64,000 bases of DNA from the NCBI GenBank assembly GCA_029891385.1, contig CM057228.1:61923023-61987022 (forward strand), written 5' to 3'. Below the pieces are notes generated by a model that ran no database searches, was not told the DNA's origin, and saw nothing but the letters and a program-made list of their open reading frames with translations. The stretch is from Erythroxylum novogranatense (lineage: Eukaryota; Streptophyta; Magnoliopsida; Malpighiales; Erythroxylaceae). A program made the translations under genes and the position numbers. The first letter of the stretch is position 1, and the number at the start of each line of letters is the position of its first letter. Positions 24,901 to 36,900 of the stretch are shown in pieces.

Positions 24901-27900
24901 AAGAGGCATACAATCCCTACGGGAGAGTCTCCCAGTGATTAGTGGAACACCCAAATATTTAATGGGGAGGTGACCTCTCTTGAGCCCTGACAGGTGTTCT
25001 ATAGAAGGAGTTAAAGAACCAGACTCTGGGGATAGGAAGAAGTGGCTTTTGGTAAGATTCATTTCTAAGCCGGAAACGAGAAAGAAGGACCTCAAGCTAT
25101 CAAACAAGGAGGACACAGAGTGAGGATCAGCATGACAAACAACATAAGATCATCAGCGAAAAACTCCCAGTGGATGGTATCATAGGCTTTTTTGAGATCT
25201 ATCTTGAAAGCACAACGCTTATGAGTATTGCGGAGATGGTAATTCCTAAGGATTTCCTGAGCTAGCAAAATATTATCGCCAATGCGACGATTTTGAACAA
25301 AGGCACTTTGGTTAGGGTTGACTATCTGGGGAAGGATCCCCCTAAGTCTATTTGCTAAGATCTTGGCAATAACCTTATAAAGAAAATTGCAACAAGATAT
25401 AGGTCGATAATCCTGAACTGTAGACGGTTGGGGGATCTTGGGGATAAGAGTGATAAAAGTGGAATTGAGCTCCTTTAGGAGTTTCCCATGAGCAAAGAAA
25501 TCTTGAATGGCTTCAGTAACTTCGGGACCTATTATTTGCCAAGAATGGCGAAAAAAGTAACCATTAAACCCATCTGGGCCTGGGGCCTTGGTGGGGTGAA
25601 GGGAATTGAAAGCCCTTTGAACTTCTTGAGGAGAGACTTCCTCGACAAGGGGAGAAGTGAGGCTATCAGGAAGAGGGCTAGGGAAGAGAGAAGCCACAAA
25701 ATCTTGAGAAGGGGGAAGAGATTGAGAACTACCTAGTGAGAGTTGAAAGTAATCCCTGAACTGATTTTGAATCTCCTGGAGCCCTACAATTCTAGGACCA
25801 TTGGGAAGGCATAAGGAATGGATACTGTTTCGATTTCGGTGAGCTATGAGGGTTTGGTGAAAAAATTTAGTGTTCCTATCCCCCTCTTTGAGCCATTTAT
25901 ACGAGAAGCTTGCTTGAAAAAGGATTCTTGATCGTTGAGGGCTCTAAGCAAAGCCTGAATGGCATCCAATTCTCTAACTTTGAGCATAGGAGATTGAGGG
26001 TCCATTCGAAGCTGATCTTGAATATGATTGAGGTTGGTCTGACAACTAGCCACCCGAGAACTAACATCACCTATTTGACTAGAATTAAGGGATTTGAGGG
26101 CCCGCCTAACCAATTTGAGCTTAGACACTACCCGATACATAGGAGTTCCTCGACACTAATTACTCCAAGCTTCTGCAACAGTGGGAAGAAAGGAAGGTTG
26201 ATTGACAAGAAAATTGGAGAATCTAAAGGGGGAGGATCTCTTAGGAAGGAGGTGCATGGCCTTGACCACCAGAGGAGAATGGTCGGAGATGTGAGGATTA
26301 AGTGTGACGCTATAAGAAGTGGGGAACTTAGAAGCCCACTCGGAGTTAATGAGAGTTCTGTCCAACTTACGAGCTACATAAAGAGAACCGCTTTGTTTGT
26401 TTGTCCAGGTAAAAGTAGGACCACTAGCATTCAGATCTAACAAAGCACAATCATCTACACATTGTCTAAGATCCTTCATTCCCTGCACAGATGAGGAACT
26501 AAGGGGGTCAGCCTCATGAGGGAACAAAACAAGATTAAATCCCCCTATCGCCAAGGTTGAGTGCCTACCGTGGAGGAAATGTGGGTCAAGGCGGCCCAAA
26601 GGTGTTTCCTATATTGAAGATTAGTGGAACCATACACACAAGTGACTAAGAAAGGAGAGGAACTATGGATGGGAAGAACCTCTAAATGGAGAAGTTGATC
26701 AGTTGAGCTTAAACAGGAACAAGTAAATCTGTCGGGATTCCAGCCAATGACAATCCTAGCAGTGGAGGCTTGATCTATGTTTGTGATGTACTGCCATCCA
26801 GGAAAGAGAACAGGACAGATATCATTCAAAAAGGAGGGGGATCGAATTCTGGTTTTAGTCAAGCACACAAAAGCAGCAGACATATTCCTAAGACTAGCCT
26901 TGGCAGCAAGGTGTTTATTAGGGCTATTGAGCCCTCTAATATTCCAAAAAACCAAATCCATAAAACTGACCTTCCTAAGACAAACCTACTTGATCTTCCT
27001 CCTGGATTTCCTATTCAGTTTGCTAGTAAGATCCCCCTTTGCCCCTCCCTTGATACCAGAACTACACGGAACCAATTCAGAACTAGGAGAGGAAGGAGAA
27101 CTACTTACTTGAGGTGCTGCAGGGGGGACTGAGGCAGCGGATATGCCACTTTGGTCACCTTCCTGCGGGCTATCTTCTGATACTAGTGTTGTGGTAAGAG
27201 CTTCTTGGATGCCTAGGCAACCACTGCCACTGTGGCTCTCCAGGTCTATCTGAATTGGAACCTTAGGATCCGTAGGTCCTGCTGTAGACTCTGCATTCAA
27301 GGGTGGTTGGGTACTGGTGGGTAGTGAAGTAGTAGGCTGCTCCTGGTGTGCCGGAAGGGTGTCATTCCGCTCTTCCATTTCATGCACCAATTCCTGGTGC
27401 AAACCTGTGGAAAACTTCCTCCCCGTGGGGGCCCAAGCTTTCTTAGAAACCAGAGGATCTGGCTGCCATTCATACTCTATTTGGATTTCTTTATAGGTTG
27501 CCTGCCCCTCTGCGGTATAAGTTGCGAGCTTAAAGAAATCAGGCCAATGCGTATGGAGTTCCAAATCCACACAAACCCACGCATAGACTATGCGGGTCAT
27601 CTTAGCTGTAGGTGAATCCATGAGAAGAGGGACACCGACTGCACTAGCGATACGTCCAAGGCCTTCAGTCGACCAATACTCTAGAGGGATATTGTAAAAC
27701 CGCGTCCAAATAGGGGCTGAGCGGACCACCTCTGACTCCCCTCCGTTCAAACACCATCGCTGTAAAAATAGAGGCTTACCCTGTATATGCCATGGTCCTT
27801 TCTCCAGGACTTCATTCATACCAAACTCAGCATCAAACTTAAAGAGGAAGTTATTTGAACTGGTAATGAGGATCTCCTTCAGTCCAAATGTAGCCCATGA

Positions 27901-30900
27901 ACGAGAGAGAGCTCGCTGAACTAGAGGATAAGCTTACCTAGGAAAAAGCTGATGAGAGTGGTTTGAAAGTGAGTCGTGCCTTGCTTGGCCAATTCCAGGG
28001 GAGGGGTAACGAAGAATTGGTTATCCTTTACTTTCGGAGGGTAGTAGGTCAGAGATTTTGCCGTAGCTAAGGTACCTAAGCCGGCAGCTACGACCGATTT
28101 CCAGGTACGTTGAGGAATTGAAGGGGTGTCCCTCGGTGAGAGGGAATCCGGGGCCTGTGAAGGAGGAGTAGGTGAGGTAGAGCGGGAGGTAGGATGGGGG
28201 AGAGGGGCGGCCTTAGAAGGGAACGAAAGCTGGGGTAAGGGGAGGTTAGGGTCATGGTTTTGGGACAGAGGTGGAGAAGGTGGCGAAGGAGATTTCTGCA
28301 CAAGACCAGACGAAGAAGGAAGGGGTTGGAGAGGAGATCGTGCGGGAACCAAAGGAGGAGAGGAGGAGGAAGCCATGGGGAAAGGGTTCAGTCGCTAGAG
28401 AACACTGAGACAAGGAGGCTCAGAATCGCTCAAGAATCGCTTGCCACTCTTCTCTCACATCTCTCTAAGCTTGACTGGCATGAACATTGCACTCTATGAT
28501 TTGCCCAAACTATGAGAAACGCTGTAATGACACATTTAACAGCTGTTTGCAGGAGATTATAGCAATGTAAATTGATTCTGCGTATGTCCTTGTCAGAAAT
28601 AGCTAGTAAAAAGAATAGATGTTAGCTCCACAGAGCAACTACAGTGAAATGAAATATGTCTGATGTTAAATTCTGCAAGCTTGTGGTTGTTTTCTTGAAT
28701 GACTTTAAACTGTACTCTTTGGCTTAAATTTAAAATCAAAATGACATAAATTCTAAAAGTGAATATATGGCGATTCAAATCTCACGAGTCTTAGTTTTCT
28801 TTAATTATATGCGACTTAAAAAGCTCTTATCAAATGATCTGAATATTTAGTTCTTTTGATTCTTCTTCTCTTGATTTTAATCCAAGTTGATGATTTAATC
28901 CTTAAGAGGTGCACTCTTTGTGATTTGGTCTTCCAATGTGCCTTTCTCTTTTTATTTTCTATTAACAGCCTATTGGTTTTTCATATCTAACTTTGAACAT
29001 ATTGAAGGAAATCTGGGACTCACTAGCATTGGATGTACTAAATCAGGCCACTGGTATGCAATGAACTCTTGAACTATGACCCTTTTTTTTTTTTTGCCTT
29101 TCTTGGTTAAAAAGTAGTAGTAAACAAACAGAGAACATTTTCCTTCTCTAGCAGTTTTCTTTTTTCTGAAGGCACTTGAACTCATTATCATGATCTTAAT
29201 ACAGTTTAATATCAAAATTTCTGTACATCCTCTAGCTCTCTTTGCTTGATGTTTTTTGCATTGTAATTTCAGATCCCACGGCAAGTGCTGATCTTGCTGT
29301 GATTTTAATGCAAGAAGGATTAGCAAACATTTTCCTTGTTGGTAAAAGGTATAAATATCTCATTGCTGTCTAGTTGTTTCCACATTCCGTTAAAATTATG
29401 CTCTATGTTGTAATGCACTAGTCAAGCTGGTCCATTATTTTCTGTACATATAAGCAATTATTGCCTTCTTAAAGGGGTCTAATGCAGTTTGGATGGTAAA
29501 ATACATAGCAATGGGCAATGTGATCAGACATGCTGTTATAGAACACTAAGATGGTTCACATACAACTAGCTTGTTGATGGCCTTTCATAATTGCTTCAAT
29601 AATTATCACTTCTTTTTTGTTCCTTAGTTGAAATGGTAATGCATCTTTGTGACATTTCAATGTTCTTGTTAGGAGGATAGTGATCCTATTTAATCTAGGT
29701 AGGACTTGCAAGTGGTTTTTAATGTATTTTTCCTTTTTCTTCACCTAAAAGCATTCAATTGACAAGATTTGTGCTCTTTTAAGGGCTGTAATTAATAATA
29801 ACTATGGCTCTATCTTGTCATATGTGCTGTTCTATATTTTTGAATTTGCTAATGCTACTTTACTAACCTAGTATGACAACCACTCGATCGCGGATAGAAA
29901 CTTCAATCCCTCGAAAACATGGGCCTGCAATTGCTGGTTATGAATCAGTATGCTTCTTTCTTTCTTTAATGGGAGTTGTGGTTAGCGTAATTTGCTTGGT
30001 GTGCTATTGGGATTTAACATCACCATATCTTATCTAAGTTTTATGCGTTTAGTAAGCTCATCACTGAGATACGTTTTTTTTTCTCCTCCTTTTATTTGCA
30101 TTCTTTGCAGGCATTAAATAAATTCTTTGAGAATGTCTTACAGGTTGGACTTTTACCCTCTCAACTTTATTCCAATAACAGAAATATCTGTTATATTGTT
30201 CATTTTATCAAACATTAGAGACTGATGGGATTTGATTGTTATAGGCTTTCCTGAAACATGTTGATTTCAGTATTGTTAGATGTGCTGTCATTGCTAGTCC
30301 TGGTTTTACAAAGGTTAGGAGGATATCCTTATATTCATTCATCTCTGAAGGTGGAATGGAATAACTAGATGATGCTGATCAGTATTTTCAGATTATAATT
30401 GCTAATTTGTGGATTTGAATTAGTTTTTGTGCTACATCTTACACAGTTTATATACTTACCCTGTTGTGTTTCAGGATCAGTTTCATCATCACTTATTATT
30501 GGAGGCGGAACGGAGACAGCTAAGATCTATTATTGAAAACAAGTCGCGAATAGTGCTTGCACATACGAGCTCAGGATACAAGTATAGGCCTTCTCATTGC
30601 TCTCATGTTTAAAGTACCTGAAATGGTTATCGATCCCCTTACGCGATAACTAATTATTGATTACTAGCTTACATCCATTCTTCAGTATACATGCTTGTAT
30701 AGCTATGGAAGTGTCCTGCTTAGCTAGTCAATTGTCTTCATGCATGACATGCATATTTAAGATCTCTGATCATTGCCACACACTGATAAACCCCTTATTA
30801 CGTATTCCAGAAGGAAGCCACATACTAAGTAGTTTTAATTGTTTTAGGACTGTTCTACATATTCTAGATAGGAGTCAGTTACGTATTCTAGATAGGGGTC

Positions 30901-33900
30901 ATCTATGTTTACTAGTTAACTTAGAACTCTATTCAGTAGTTAGATAATTAGAGGGTTAGTCATTCTGGGCAATTAGTTATGTTAATTGTCTATAAATATT
31001 ATGCAGGCAGAAATATTAAGGAGACGAATACGAACCCTATTTGTGGAGATTCTCCTATTAGCTATTATTCCTTCTTAAGTCAGATTCTTGCTTATAGAAG
31101 AGCTTAATAGATTTTTATTTTGTTTCTATCATTCGAAATACCCAGTCCCTACCAATTTGGTATCAGAGCAGGTTCGAATATGGTGAACACACGCTCATCT
31201 TCTTCTGATCAACCAAACCCACAAAACACCCAAAATCCACAAAACACCCAGAACCCACAGCAACCACAAAATCTGCGAATTCCACTCCTAACTTTGACCG
31301 AAGCTCTTTTTCAAGAACTTTTCGACATGGCTGCCCGGTTGAGCAATCTCAACTCAGAGATGCTTGCTCTAAAGACATCCTCTAATAAGATTCCTCATGT
31401 TGAAGGCAGTCTCGGTAAGCAAGATAGGGGCAAAGCACATGTGCGGAGTTCCGATGATGAGGACGATTTTGACACACCATGGTGGCTGAAAAATCCGTCC
31501 AAGCGTCTGTCAACTAAGATTGAGTTTCCCAAATTTGAGGGTGGGGACCTGAGAGGATGGATTTTGAAGGCTGAAAAATACTTTCGTTATTATCACACCC
31601 CTGATGAGATGAAGGTCGACATTGCTGCCATGTACCTTGAAGGGGACGCTCTCGATCTCTTCGCATGGATCAACACCGAACGAACTTTGCTTTATTGGGA
31701 GGAACTCACAAAGACGTTTCAAGAGCATTATGGTCCAGCAGAGTTTCAAAACCCAGACGAGTATCTCTGTGGCATCAAACAGTCGGGAACGGTGCAAGAA
31801 TATCGTCAGGAATTTGCTAAGCGATCTGCACGAGTGAAGAATTGGCCAGAGCACTGTCTCTTAGGTGTTTTTCTCAACGGCTTGAAGGAGGAACTCAAGG
31901 CAGATGTCCGCATCCATAAGCCAAGAACGATTTACAAAGCAATGAGCTTGGCGATTGAATATGAAGCCAAAATTCAGATCGGGCGTGGGCCTAAATCGAG
32001 CGGTTCAATCAACTTGACCCGACCCAACCCCAATTCCACCTGGGTTACACGTGATTCACGTTTTTTTGGAGCAAAAACCCAGCTAGCAACGAACGCAAGC
32101 ACGTCTTCTTCAGCACAAAATTTGACTGCAAGTTCGTGGGATGTTGAGAGACAAAAACGACGGGATAAAGGACTCTGTTTTCGATGCAACGAGAAATTTC
32201 AGCCGGGTCACCGTTGCAAGGTTGGTACTTTAAAAATCATGGAGATCACTGAAGAAGAACCAGTAGCTGATTTTGAATCTGAGAATGAAGAGGATGCAGA
32301 GATGCAGGCCGAAATCTCCTTCCATGCTATCTTGGGCAGTAAATCGGGTTCAACTATGAAGTTACAAGGGATATTGAACCAAAGGACAGTAATGATTCTT
32401 GTTGACAGTGGTTCTACCCACAATTTTGTGGCTCAAACACTTGTTTCAGAATTGAAGTTGCCCACTCAATCTATCGCTTCTTTTGGGGTCCAAATTGGAG
32501 ATGGGTCATTGATTCGTTGCAATAAGGTGTGTAGACAGCTTCAAATTCAGATTCAAGATTTGCAGATCTTGGGTGATTTCATTCCATTCATTCTTGCGAG
32601 TGTCGACATGGTTTTAGGAATTGAATGGTTGGCTTCCTTAAACACTGTGCAAGCAAATTGGCAACAAATGTTCATGATTTTCTGGGTTGATGACCGAAGA
32701 TGCAAATTGCAAGGGGTACCTCGAAATTCTACTTCTAGTATAGAGCTGAAGGTAATGACTAAGCAAAAGGAGTTTTCAGGAAGTTTGTGTCAAAAACCCA
32801 CTGATATTGATGGCCTAGTTCAAGATTTTTCAGATATATTTGTTGAACCTACCTCTCTGCCACCTCTCCGTAGTCACACTCATGCCATCAATCTTCATCC
32901 TAATGCTCAACCTCCAAACATACGGCCATATCGATATCCTTATTTTCAGAAGGATGAAATTGAAAGGCAAGTTGCTGACTTGTTATCTAAAGGATTCATC
33001 CGGCCTAGCTCTAGTCCGTTCGCAAGCCCTGTACTGCTAGTCAAAAAAAAGGATGGTTCATGGAGAATGTGTATAGACTATCGGGAACTCAATCACATCA
33101 CTATTTCTGATAAGTATCCTATACCTAATGTGGATGAGTTGCTCGATTTAACTTCACGGTCGCCTATTTCTCAAAGATTGATCTTCGCGGGTTATCATCA
33201 AATTCGAGTCCAACTCAAGATATTCACAAAACGGCATTCCGAACACACTCCGGCCATTATGAATTTACTGTGATGCCATTTGGCCTCACAAATGCTCCTT
33301 CCACATTTCAAGCGGTAATGAATGATCTCTTCCGTCCTCATTTGAGGCGTTTCGTCTTAGTGTTCTTTGACGATATTTTAATTTACAACACCTCTCTTCA
33401 CCTTCATAAGTTCACTTGGAAGTGGTCTTTAATTCATTACGTTCACATGCATTTTATGCTCATACTAAGAAGTGCACTTTTGCCCAACGACAAGTGAATT
33501 TTTTGGGACACATTGTCTCACAAGTAGGTGTTGGTGTTGACCCGGAGAAAATTGTGGCTGTACAGCAGTGGCCATCTCCAACCACTATCAAAGAACTTCG
33601 TGGTTTCCTGGGACTTACAGGGTATTATAGACGGTTTGTGAAGAATTATGGAATCATTGCTAAGCCACTTACTAATCTCACCAAGAAGGATGCATTTAGC
33701 TGGAATGAACGGGCTGAAATTGCATTTCAGAAGCTTAAGGATGCATTGACAACAGTGCCAGTCTTGAAACTCCCAGATTTTCAACAGTCTTTCACTATTG
33801 AATGTGATGCTTCTATGGAAGGGATTGGAGCTGTTCTCATGCAACAAGAGCACCCCATAGCATATTTCAGTAAGGGACTCTCTTACTCTAATCGATATAA

Positions 33901-36900
33901 GTTAGCCTATGATCGTGAATTACTAGCTCTTGTGCTTGCTGTCCAAAAGTGGAAACATTACTTAATTGGTCATCACTTTTATGTCAAGACTGATCATAGC
34001 AGTCTTAAACATTTGCTTGAGCAGCGGATTTCTACGAACTCTCAGTAGCGTCTAATTTTGAAGTTACTACCCTTTGATTTCACTATATTATATAAAGCAG
34101 GGAAGGATAATGGGGTAGCTGATGCGCTCTCCCGGAGGCCACAACAATCTGATTTCTTCAATTTAATCATGCCTGTACCTCTAGATTTTTCTGATTTGCA
34201 GGAAGCATATCTCCAGGATGATCACACCAAGAATCTCATTTCAGATTTACAGAAAGATCCATCTTCACATTCTAATTTCCAGTGGTCAGCCAATAAACTC
34301 TTTTACAAAGGCAAGTTGGCAATCCCTTCTAACTCCAACTTACGTGCAACTCTTTTGGCTGAAGCACACGAAACACCCATTGAAGGACATGGTGGTTATT
34401 TGAATACTTTAAAGAGGCTTTCCGATCAGTTTTATTGGCCTCACATGAAGAAGGATGTCAAGCTTCATGTTCAACAATGCTTGACTTGTCAGCGCAACAA
34501 ATATGAAACTCTTGCACCTGCTGGTCTTTTACAGCCACTACCCATTCCAGAAAAAATTTGGGAAGATATTTCCATTGATTTTGTGACTGGGCTGCCTAAA
34601 TCTAAAGGTGTTGACACTATATTTATAATAGTTGATCGCTTGAGTAAATACAACCATTTTTTGCCTCTTTCTCATCCGTATACAGCCAAAATAGTGGCTG
34701 GAATCTTCTGCAAGGAAGTTGTTCGTCTCCATGGCATTCCTCGTTCCATAGTTTCTGATCGAGATTCAATTTTCCTAAGTTCTTTTTGGCAGGAGATGTT
34801 TCGACTTAGTCAAACTCGTTCTGGATGAGTACTTCCTACCATCCTCAAACCGATGGACAAACAGAAGTTGTCAACCGATGCTTAGAGGCCTATTTACGTT
34901 GTTTTGCTCATGAACAGCCCAAAACATGGAGTTCCTACTTATGCTGGGCTGAATACTCATACAACACTGGTTTTCATGTTTCTACGGGTACTACACCTTT
35001 CAAGGTGGTTTATGGTAGGGACCCACCACCTCTACATCCATTTGTGAAAGGTGAGACTGCTAATGCTGAATTAGAAGACCAATTATTAATGAGAGATGCA
35101 ATGTTGAAACTGCTAAAAGATAATCTTATTAAGGCTCAAGCACGCATGAAATATCAGCATGACAAGAAGCGTAGGGAACTTTCTTTTAATGTTGGTGATT
35201 ATGTCTTGCTACGCATTCAGCCTTTTAGACAAAAATCTCTATCCATGCGGCGCTATGAGAAGCTATCTCCTCGGTTTTTTGGGCCCTACAAGGTTTTGCG
35301 AAAGCTAGGTTCAGTAGCCTATGAGTTGGAACTTCCACCAAATGCACGGATTCATCCAATTTTCCATATTTCCTTGCTTCGCCCTGCTCATGGTGTTCTA
35401 CCATCATCATCACCAGCTCCACTACCCATTTCTGCTGATTGGGAATTGCAGTTGCAACCAGAACGTGTGCTTGACCATCGCTGGACTTCTATACAAGATT
35501 TGGAGTTATTAGTAGCTTGGCGCAATCGACCTCTTGAAGATGCTACTTGGGAAGACTATAACCTATTGGCTGCTCAATATCAGATTTTCACCTTGAGGAC
35601 AAGGTGTCTTTCGAAGGGGGGAGACGTGATAAACCCCTTATTACGTATTCCAGAAGGAAGCCACATACTAAGTAGTTTTAATTGTTTTAGGACTGTTCTA
35701 CATATTCTAGATAGGAGTCAGTTACGTATTCTAGATAGGGGTCATCTATGTTTATTAGTTAGCTAAGAACTCTATTCAGTAGTTAGATAATTAGAGGGTC
35801 AGTCATTCTGGGCAATTAGTTATGTTAATTGTCTATAAATATTATACAGGCAGAAATATTAAGGAGACGAATACGAACCCTATTTGTGGAGATTCTCCTA
35901 TTGGCTATTATTCCTTCTTAAGTCAGATTCTTGCTTATAGAAGAGCTTAATAGATTTTTATTTTGTTTCTATCATTCGAAATACCCAGTCCCTACCACAC
36001 ACTACTTGTTTTCTTTCCCTGATGTTAGCATATTCTTGATATTGGACCTATTACTTTTTCAGCCGTAAGACCCATCATCCTTGTGCTATTTTGCATTAAT
36101 ATTGGTGCAGATCCCTGCTTTGATATATCTGGCTATTATTTTTTAGTTTCTGCATTTTATTATTCTATCCCTCTCCTGCACATTTCATTGAGAAGATATC
36201 TGTGATTTGTGGGACCTTCAACTTCTCTTGTTTCACTAATTCTTGTAGTAAAATCTGATGCTTCTCTGTTAGAGACCTACTACTCTAACAGTGAACCAAC
36301 TCACACAACCGAGACTTACACTTCAACAAACACACAAAAGCAGCAGAAGAATAGGAAGAATTATAGAGTAGATAGGAAGAAACAATGGAAATTGTTATTC
36401 CACAGCTAGACTTCGAGAGCTAGCAATCTCCACACAATTACCTTTCCAATGAACATAACCGAATGCCCTTCATTCTGCCTCTAACAAACTTATATTCCCT
36501 CATTCTAACTAACTCTCACATTCACATGACTCATCTCTCCCTCTCATTCCCCACTTTACCCTCAAAACCCCACACTGCCAAATTTTCTAGATTCCATATT
36601 CCCAACAATACCCCCCCCAAAAGACCCCACCTTGTCCTCAAGGTGGAAGGAAGTAGGGTGGAGTGGTATCTTCTGACGCGTATGGTCGAAGACATATCAT
36701 CTTGTTAACCAGCCCATTCTCTTCCTCTTGTAACTCCTCCGGTTGTTCTTCATCAGCTAGGAGTATGTGAAATTGCTTCTTCTCGCACACATGTCCTCGT
36801 GTGTACTTAACGTCACATCGGTAGCACTGTCCTTGCTGCCTCTTACGTTGTAGTTCTTCTTCCGTCAGTCTCTTGAAAGGAAAAGAATGTTCTCTTCGGA

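Larger units (their letters stand above)
23166..28470 (-). mobile_element. L1-type LINE, full length but inactivated
   Basis: About 5.3 kb in antisense to PEL1. It is flanked by a perfect 18-bp duplication TTGACTGGCATGAACATT (23148-23165 and 28471-28488), the signature of target-primed reverse transcription. The 3' end (low coordinate) has only a short T run (23164-23170), so the poly-A tail is short. Minus-sense order is ORF1 (DUF4283-like), AP-type endonuclease, RT, and a C-terminal zf-RVT region, as in plant L1 elements. Several frameshifts and an RT-core deletion make it dead. Confidence 0.9.
22894..29007 (+). other. PEL1 intron 5, carrying a LINE
   Basis: 6114 bp between the donor after ...LRK (22893) and the acceptor before EIWDSLALD (29008). 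Without the LINE and one duplication copy it would be roughly 0.8 kb. Confidence 0.9.
30784..35997 (+). mobile_element. Reina-like chromovirus (Ty3/gypsy), complete structure
   Basis: 5214 bp with two 371-bp LTRs (30784-31154 and 35627-35997), target duplication CACAC (30779-30783 and 35998-36002), a Met primer site at 31158-31169 and a polypurine tract at 35612-35626. Order: Gag, protease, RT, RNase H, integrase, chromodomain-like tail. The small size and short LTRs fit the Reina clade. The LTRs differ at only a few visible positions, so insertion is recent, yet the polyprotein carries several stops and frame changes. Confidence 0.9.
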
